From assembly GCA_014529385.2 (NCBI GenBank), contig CM043943.1:105934355-105998354 (forward strand): a stretch of DNA of 64,000 bases, read 5' to 3'. The notes under the pieces are model-generated. The model had not been told where the DNA came from. It searched no databases and saw only the letters and a program-made list of their open reading frames with translations. The position numbers and the translations under genes are program-made. Source of the DNA: Adiantum capillus-veneris. Its lineage: Eukaryota; Streptophyta; Polypodiopsida; Polypodiales; Pteridaceae. Of the stretch, positions 56,182 through 64,000 are shown in pieces. Numbering within the stretch: the stretch's first letter is position 1; each line of letters begins with the position of its first letter.

Positions 56182-58529
56182 CTACTCATATTTTTACATA
56201 CAAAGTACTTTTAATTAAACTATTTCGAAAGCCACGTGCAATCAAATGATAAGATATACATTATTTGTACATTTTACATACAAGGTACTATTTTGAAAGC
56301 CATGTGCTTTTCTCATACCAAGCACCAAAAAATTTCTTTAAACAATACAATGCTTTATTACATCTGCACACTTTTATGCCCTTCCGTGACAAAACTGCGA
56401 GGTTGCATTACACACGCTTCCTCATACAAGTCACCATTTAAGAAAGCAGTTCCAATGTCCGACTGATGAATATCCCATTTAAAATAAGCTGTCAATACAC
56501 AAGTGAAATGAACAGTAGTCATACAACAAGTGGACAAAAGTCTTCATAATCAATGCCTTGAGCATAACCGTTTGCAACAAGCCTTGCTTTGTGCTACCAT
56601 CCAACTTACGTCTTAGCTTATAAACCCACTTTGTACCAATGGCCTTCTTGCTAGAAGGCATCATGTAAAGACAAAGTATTGTTATTCACAAGTGCATCAT
56701 ATTCATCTTGTATAACAGTCATCCAATTCTTTCAATTTTGTGCTTCATCAAAAGTAGGAGGTTCAACCTCTTCACATATACTTGACATGGCCAAAGCATA
56801 AGAATCTGATGCACAAGAAGCAAGATGAGATCCTGAATGAGTACGACTAGACAAAGGTGCATTCAATTTACTATCACACAAGTGTGCATCAGCCATTTTG
56901 GCATACCTCTAACTTCCTCATTTTCAGCCCTATCCTCATCAAGTGCATCATGCATATATGTATCAAAAATAGGTTGATCCGTGATATCACTTGAAACCTA
57001 CGTAGAATGAATATTTGCTACATTTGGACTTACATTTGTATTCCCACCATTGAAAAGAGACAACAAGGTACCAAAAATATCATGTGGGCTTATACCGTCT
57101 CTTTCGTGCATGAAAACAAGGGTTGAACTGCACCTTCTACAAAAACAATATCTCAAAAGTTAAAGATAATTTTCAATTATGGGTGATTTGCTGTCATCAT
57201 TATAACCAACAAAAACACATTTTAAAGTCTTATCATCCAATTTCTTGTGTTATTTTTGCGGCAGACCATAAGCCAAGCAACCAAAGACACGCAAGTGAGT
57301 AATAGGTGGCTTCTTATTATGCCATGCCTCATATGGATTGATAGACTGCACTTGGGAGATGGTCCCTCGGGCTCCTGAAATAGGTATGTAAGCCATTACC
57401 TCAAATTTGGAGCAATGCTTCAGTGAGACACCTATTAAGTATGTAGACAAAACACATAAAAATATATAGCCAAAAAGTGCGTGACAGCTTGGATTTTGAC
57501 CATATATCCTTCCATCCCCATATGTGATCCGTTTTCTCTTTCAGAAGTACCATTTTTTGAGATGTATAAAGAACTGTACATTGGTATTGTCGCTAATACA
57601 AAAACAAACAATAGATTTTTCTTGACACCACACACAAAAAGTACATCAAATATGTGAAGGAACTGCCATTAACTACAGTGAGTACAATCTTTTTGACTCT
57701 TTGAACTGGGCAAGAGGCATTGTTGGTGCAAGCGATAGTATCCCCATCGGAGAAAACATCAAGAGAAGTGAACAAGTCTTGATAAGATATAATGTGCTTT
57801 GTAGAACCGCTGTCAAAATACCACACATGTGAATCCACAACCTTAATCATGTATTCATCATGAACAGAAGGGCCATATTGACACTACGCACTAAAAAACC
57901 CATTCTACATCAACAAAATTTGCAAACTCTAGAATGGTTGATTAAGAGAGTTCCACTTTCTTTTTTATGTATCTCTTTAGACTTTAGTTTAGGGAATTGC
58001 TTTGATCAAAATGATCAGTAGATTTGCAATGCTGCAACACATATTTTTCTTTCCTTTCTCAACAAATTTAGCAGATGCATTGTTGTTATGGGGAGGCATT
58101 TGTTGCGAATGGTTTGCTACAAGGAGGAACATTGAAAATAACACTATTGTTATTGCTTCTTCTTTGTGCGACAATAAAAGCCTGATCTATAGCACGTTGC
58201 CTAGCCCCATTTGTTGACATAGCCTCTTGTCACAACAAATTGACCAACTTATCAAACTTATAGCATTATCATTGTCATGTGCAACAAGCCTTAGTGTTGA
58301 AAAAGAAGTCTGATATAAATCTTGTAATGCATCTAGAACGGTTTGCACAAGTGAATGGTCGAGAATGACTTCACTTGCAATAATAAGTTGCTCATCGATA
58401 TCTTATTTCAGCAAGAAAAATGGTCATTTCATCTTCCTTATGCATGATATTTGATTCTAGTTGTTTGCGCACATACGCTATGTAGATAGTGAAAATTGTC
58501 TCGATACAAGCATTTGATAGTTGGATTTG

Positions 58530-58900
58530 CAGTTACCAGTAGTAATTACGGCTAGTAACTATAACAATGCATAGTTGGTAAAAACCCAATATGGATTCTT
58601 ATTTATAGGACCCTCTACTTTCAATTTGGGATGTTGTCACCTTGTTGGGTTGTCTCTAGTCCTTTGTAGTTGTCAAGCTGCTGCTCTAATTGTAACTAAG
58701 CTCTGTTGTAATCCATCAATCAACGTCAGTTGTACTATCGATTCATTATCTAAATACATCAGTTCTAACATCTTGTATCCAAGATCTAACTATGTATTTT
58801 CACTTTGGTTCATTATTTGATTACCTTATGTTCATCTAAATTCTGAATCTGTTGCCCTATTCAATTTGATCTGACATCTGACTCTGAATCTCCAACCAAG
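58530..58900 (+). repeat. Possible 5' LTR of the following gypsy element
   Basis: Position and character fit: a TTATTTATAGG TATA-like site at about 58600 and TTGTTAGAG near 58908 as a possible decayed initiator-Met primer site. No partner LTR lies in the window, so this is tentative. Confidence 0.3.
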
Positions 58901-60558
58901 AATAGTTGTTAGAGTGTCCAGTTCATCCCATTTTGGCAATGACGATGGTGAGCTTAAGCTCTTGACACGAACCTATCTTCCAATTGGAATTTGCAGTCAA
59001 CTAAACATTTGCAATGCCGCCAAGACATTCTGCAAGAGGGAGGAGACCTACCACAATCTTTGCGGAGGATCAAGACCATACCATCACATTGGCTGAAGAA
59101 TCAAAGTAAAGCTCTAATGATGGATCTCAATCCTAGAGTGAGAAAACGGATGTCAACCTTGGAAGGAGAGGCACAAAGGGGCTTGGGGACTCTCAACATT
59201 CGTCTCAATCCAAGGGAAGGCATTTAGAGAGGGCTAAAAGATGCTCTCATTTGCATGGGTCTCGAAAGTTGGACCTGAAGGGCAAATCAAAGGTTTAGAC
59301 TGATGCCAATGATGGTAGGAGGCGTAGCAAAAAACGTCGCATGGAAAACTAGATCAAAGAAATGAAATTGACATGGTGAATGAAATGAATGAGCACTATG
59401 ATGACAGATGGGATGTTGACATTGATCGTTGTAGCAGAACATGCATAGGGTTAGAAAGTTTGATCAGAACGTTCAAGGGTATGATTCAGATGTGCATATA
59501 CAAGCTTTTGAACAATATGCAGATGTGAAGAATACCTATGAAGATGAATGGGTTGAGTACTTTCCACAAGAATGCGGAGAGCAAGTGGTATTTCCATTAT
59601 CTAACATGCAAACTTTGCACCTTTAGCAAGTTGAAGAAGGCACTCCTTCTAGAGTACATTGAGAACCTTGGGGATGAAGATATTCTTTGTGACTTGACAA
59701 GATCAAGCAAGGTATGTTGGCAGTGAGAAGCTATGTGGAAAAGATCAAGGAGCTCACCAAACAACTGAATGAACCTCCTTAAGAAAAAAGTATGCATGCC
59801 CAATTTTCAATTGGATTCAAAACCAAGAAACTTAGAGAGCAAGAGGTACCAATTTTGACTAGAAGTTTAATCATTTGGTACATAGATCTCTAAAAAATGG
59901 AACAACAGGCTAACGAGGAAAATGGCAATGAGGACAGAAGGAATTTGAGTGATAGTGAATCATCAACTCAGGACTCTTGTTCCATTTCCAGCTCAAGTTC
60001 ATCTAAAAGGGAACCGGAGGACCACTCGTCAAAGAGCAAGAGGAAGGGATCATGGACTAAGAAACAAGCAATGTCAAAGCAGATATCAGAGATATAAAAA
60101 ACCAGACCAGCAGTGGGAAAGGTAGAGACCTTGTGTATAAAGTGTAAGTCAAAAGAACACAATTCAGATGAATGTTACTGGTGTACTTATTGTGAAGCAT
60201 TTGAACATTCATGGAATAATTGTAAGATTGGAATGCACAATTTTAAAGAGGGCATATATGCATCTATGATAGCACTAACAAACCCAAAACTAGCAAAGTA
60301 AGAGGGTATGGAGAATGGGGTAGTACCAACAATATGCCAGGAAGAGGTAGATATTAGAATTTTGGTGGTAAGGGTTGAGGAAGAGATGACTTTACAAGGT
60401 GTAATTTCAGCTACTATATATGTGGCAAGTATGGACACTTTGTAGCTCAATGTCCAGAGAATGTTAAAGGTGAAGTGCTCCAAGGGAAAATGGTAGACCC
60501 AGTTTCAGTGCACGTAATCACCAAGAGTGTTGGGGTTGCCATTGAAGATTTACCAAAT

Positions 60559-60708
60559 GAGCCAGTTGACTAAATGCAGTAGACTGCACAGGCTTAGAGG
60601 TGGGGGAAGTAAAGAGCCATCTAGAAGGTCAAGGAGCCAGTTGACTAAACGAAGTAGACTGAAGAGGCTAGAGGTGGGAGAAGTAAAGAGCTATCTAGAA
60701 GGCCAAGG
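60559..60708 (+). repeat. Two-copy tandem duplication, 75 bp
   Basis: Unit starts GAGCCAGTTGACTAAA at 60559 and 60634. The 75-bp (25-codon) unit keeps the reading frame. Copies differ at several positions. Confidence 0.88.
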
Positions 60709-61310
60709 AGATAGATGAGTGGCAGGAGCAGAGGACTTTGGCATCAAAGATCAGGAAGGATCTGGCAAAGAAGATGCCAGAGAAGCCTGGATTTTGCCAA
60801 AAGCTCTAGAGGTTCTGAAGAGGGGACTCCTAGAGAGTGAATCTAGTAAGGTGGATGCTGGGGAGGAATGTGAAGAACCATTAAAGGTCTCAAAGGAGTG
60901 TCTGTGAGAACAAGTTCAGCAAGTTAGGGTAGACTTGGCTAAGGCAGATGAATCCAATCCAGGGACTAAAATGTTCAGATACAACAACCCAATTCCTCAC
61001 AAAAGGTTCCATCAGTCACCAGGAGACGCAGGAGGCCAGCAGAGGCATGGCATTGTGAGGACAACTATTTGGAGGGGAGATCCTCAAGTTTAGACAAGAG
61101 CTCTAGAAATTAACAAGATCAAATCTAGTAAAAGGTCTTAGAAGAATCCAGAAGCTTACTCTTGTATTAAACAATATTAGAAGGACCTTACTAGAGGCTG
61201 CTCAGTTTCAGAAAGCAAAGAAAGAAGGAATCAAATGCATTAATTGTGGATCTGTTTGAGATTAAAGATGATGAAGTGTAAATCATCTAGATTAATTACA
61301 TGTCGAGAGT

Positions 61311-61470
61311 AATACTAAATGGCAGTGCTAGTGTTACCATCCTTAGAGAGCATCTCAGACCAAGGTTGGGAATCCAAGATATGAAACCAAGATACTAAAT
61401 GGTAGTGCTAGTGTTACCATCCTCAGAGAGCATGTCATACCAAGGTTGGGAATCCAAGATACGAAACCAA
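61311..61470 (+). repeat. Two-copy tandem duplication, 80 bp
   Basis: Units at 61311 and 61391 share TACTAAATGG and GTGCTAGTGTTACCATCCT. The unit is not a multiple of three, so it breaks the gypsy protease frame just upstream of the open segment at 61446. Confidence 0.88.
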
Positions 61471-64000
61471 TGCCCTTCAAAATTGGAATGGTGGATCAGA
61501 GGATGGTCTACGACAATGGATTAGTTAAAAACTTGCAAATCAGGGTAGGATATGATAAATTCAAAATTAGCTTTCAGGTACCAGATGTGCAAGGAGCCTA
61601 CAATATGCTTTTGGGAAGGCATTGGCTTAAAAGTACAAGAGCCATTTATGATTATGCATGCCAAACATTGGCAATTTAATGAACCAATAGGAAAATATAG
61701 GTAAACACAAATAATACTAGAAGAGATCAATGAGGCCAAAAGAATTTGTGTAGGAAATATGGCACAAAGAAGATAGAATGTTAGTATCCATAGAGCATAT
61801 TTCCTATAGTACAGATAGACTTGAAGGAGGTACTTCTAGAATGCGAGAGAGCAAAGCATCAGAGGTAGTAAAATATCCAGAGAACTTCATTGATCAAACC
61901 CACGAGAAAGACCAATGAATTTGGATGGTAGGCCACCAGAAGAACCATGTTAGACTACAAAGGATGGAAGATCAAATGAGAAAAATAGGCAACAAAGTGT
62001 AGACACACCTGGTCAAAATAGTACAAAGAAGTAGATCTAGTAGGTATGGAGAGTCCCTTCAATGAATATGCAACAGGTAGAACTGATAATGAAGTTGAAT
62101 ATTTGGCAAAAAGAAAAGGTGTTGGACGTTGTTGCTAGATGATCAAGAAATCAAAGAATGAAATCTCGATTTAGAAGAAAATTTGAAGATGGTCAAAATC
62201 AACAAACATCTAAAACCGAAGGTAAAAAAGAAAGCCAGGAAGCTGTTCTAGAATTATAATGATGTATTTTCTTGGGAGCATACGGATTTGAAAGGAGTAG
62301 ATCTAGAGGTATACCAAAATTGGATACCACTAAAACTAGATGCACGATCAATACGACTACATAGATATAGAATGAATCCAAATTATGCCAAAAAGGTTAA
62401 GAAAGAAATTGAAAACTTGTTGAAGGAAAAATTCATCATTGAAGTAGCGAGCAATGATTGGTTGTTTCGATGGTGGTGGTTCCAAAGAAGAATTGGAAGT
62501 TGTGGGTCTTTGATTATTGATAGCCCTCTTCCATTTTTTGATACGAATTGGATGAGATTTAAGGTCACAAAATGTACAATTTCATAGATGGGATATAGTG
62601 GCTACAATCAAGTGATGAAAGCACCAGAGGATAGGACAAAAATGACATTCATCATTAAATAGGGAACCTTTGTATTCTTGGTAATGCCATTTGAATTATG
62701 TCATGCTCCAACAACCTTTCAATGGTGTATGATGGAAATTTTTAGTGAGTTTCTACATAAGTTTCTGGCGATATTTGTGGACAACTTCACTAGGTTCTCA
62801 ACTAAAGATATGCATCTCTTATTCTTGGAAATGGTATTTAAGAGATGTAGAGAGAAAAAGATTTATCCAAATTTTTGCAAATCAATATTTATGGTCTAGA
62901 AGGGAAAACTTCTAGGACATATCGTGTCCTAAATGGAATCAAAATGGTTGAAGACAAAGTACGATGTGTCTAGCAAGCCAAATCACCAACCAATATGTAT
63001 GATTTGAGTTCATTCTTGGGGTACATTAAGTTTTACAGACGGTTCAATCATATGTTTGCAACAAAGGCTATTTTGTTATGTGAATTAACCCAGAAGGGAG
63101 TAAAGTTTTTATGGATCCTAGAGTGAGAAGCAAGTTTGTGTCCAAAAGAGGCCATTGGACTGAAGCCAATTATTTTTCAGCCAGATATTGGGAACCAATA
63201 TTCCATGTTCATGTGGATGAATCTGGTATGGCGATGGGTGCTATTTTGGCATAGTCTAATGGGAAGATAGACTACCCAATATACTTTGCTAGTCACAAAT
63301 TCAGTACGATTGAGCAAGGGTATTCTACAACTGAGAGAGAGGCATTGGGAATGGCGTTTAGTGCAACAAAAATTAGACATTATTTGTTGGGAAAGTTGTT
63401 TCACTTCTATGTACACCATCATGCACTTATCTTTCTGACTAACAAGGTGGTGATTTAAGGATGATTGATTAGATAGATGATTTTTATGCTATAATTTGAA
63501 ATCAGTATCTTTCATAAGTGGGGAAAAGCTAACTGCGGTGCTGATTTGCTATCCAAAAGTACCGAGGAAATTTCAGCTACATCATTAAGAGATGAACCAT
63601 TCGATGCTAAACTTTTCTAGAACATGGCAACGGATAGGCCCGATCCAGAGTGGCAAGAGGTGTATGCTTTTCTCTAGTTTGGAGGCTTTCCAGAGAATTG
63701 GTCCCAACCCAACAAAAAGGGTCTGATTATCAAAACTTTAAAATTCACTATCATACCTAGATGACTATACATGCTAGGAATTGACGAAATTTGAGAAGGT
63801 GTGTATCAATGCAAGGCAGAATGCAAGTCATAAAATCGAAGCTCATAGTGGGAGCTCAGGAGGACATTCTTCCACTGATATAACTTACAAGAAAATTTTA
63901 TTGGAAGGGCTATGGTGGTAGAGTATGATGTCAGATGTTAAATGTCAAGGATTTTTGCAAAACATGTGATATTTGCTAGAGAATGGGTTGACCAATTGTA

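Larger units (their letters stand above)
54570..58500 (-). mobile_element. Decayed, 5'-truncated copia of the copia-2 group (copia-3)
   Basis: The 3' LTR (54570-54772) starts TGTTGGAATTAGGG like copia-2 but is shortened and diverged. Domain scraps on the minus strand follow: RNase H (VARNPIFHACTKHIEVHYHY, 54842-55063), SNSDWDGWYNTR (55139-55336), RT VVVYVNDLLLIGP (55414-55758, usual Y-V-D-D now Y-V-N-D), first RT motif (56479-56664), end of integrase (57250-57350), protease YFDSGSTKH (57593-57850) and gag (about 57990-58500). The integrase core is deleted near 57480-57590. The 5' LTR and primer site are missing. A foreign 422-bp insertion sits at 55760-56181. It is the oldest of the three related copias. 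Confidence 0.88.
58900..64000 (+). pseudogene. Decayed Ty3/gypsy gag-pol, continues past the window
   Basis: Readable in order: gag-like segments (59000-60100); a pair of zinc knuckles CIKCKSKEHNSDEC and CTYCEAFEHSWNNC (60131-60230) and a third, YICGKYGHFVAQC (about 60417), with its first Cys lost; retropepsin-region PMPFKIGMVDQRMVYDNGLV and GAYNMLLGRHWLKS (61446-61679); RT from MNPNYAKKVKKEIENLLKE (62290-62430) through VMPFELCHAPTTFQWCMMEI and LAIFVDNFTRF (usual F-V-D-D, now F-V-D-N); RNase H with YPIYFASHKFSTIEQGYS (about 63270-63350) and HYLLGKLFHFYV. Many stops and shifts. Two internal tandem duplications (60559-60708, 61311-61470). It is dead. Confidence 0.85.

Overview
The window looks like gene-poor, transposon-rich nuclear DNA of a land plant. 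Evidence: spliced genes with plant-style GT-AG introns, Ty1/copia elements primed by initiator tRNA-Met, Ty3/gypsy and LINE relics, and very long GA/CT microsatellites and poly-G/poly-C tracts. The LINE types and repeat style suggest a non-flowering plant (fern, lycophyte or bryophyte), but that is inference. No rRNA, intact tRNA, CRISPR array or bacterial operon was seen.

Layout. 1-9010: two decayed copia relics of one family lie in opposite orientation, and a full-length young copia (2611-7709, minus) with identical LTRs and a 5-bp target duplication sits inside the right one. 9011-13300: non-coding DNA with a complex direct/inverted repeat (10370-11060) and simple repeats. 13338-13732: an inverted-repeat element carrying a tRNA-like sequence. 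14303-16258: a six-exon gene for a protein with two LysM domains. 18515-23590: the 3' tail of one LINE followed by a nearly full-length but broken LINE. 24310-24624: gypsy integrase scrap. 25663-30834: a second copia with both LTRs but a dead reading frame. 31240-32020: LINE ORF1 scrap. 35930-36970: gypsy RT/RNase H relic. 37544-38011: a MITE with long perfect terminal inverted repeats.

38988-52793: a two-exon gene for an 81-residue single-pass membrane protein. Its only intron is about 13.6 kb and holds a LINE fragment, a copia fragment, a gypsy element with LTR and primer site, two further gypsy gag fragments and a minisatellite. 54570-58500: a third, decayed copia with a 422-bp foreign insertion. 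58530-64000: a decayed gypsy element that runs off the window.

Only the LysM gene and the small membrane-protein gene look like host genes. Everything else is mobile-element material of different ages, with nested insertions that allow relative dating.
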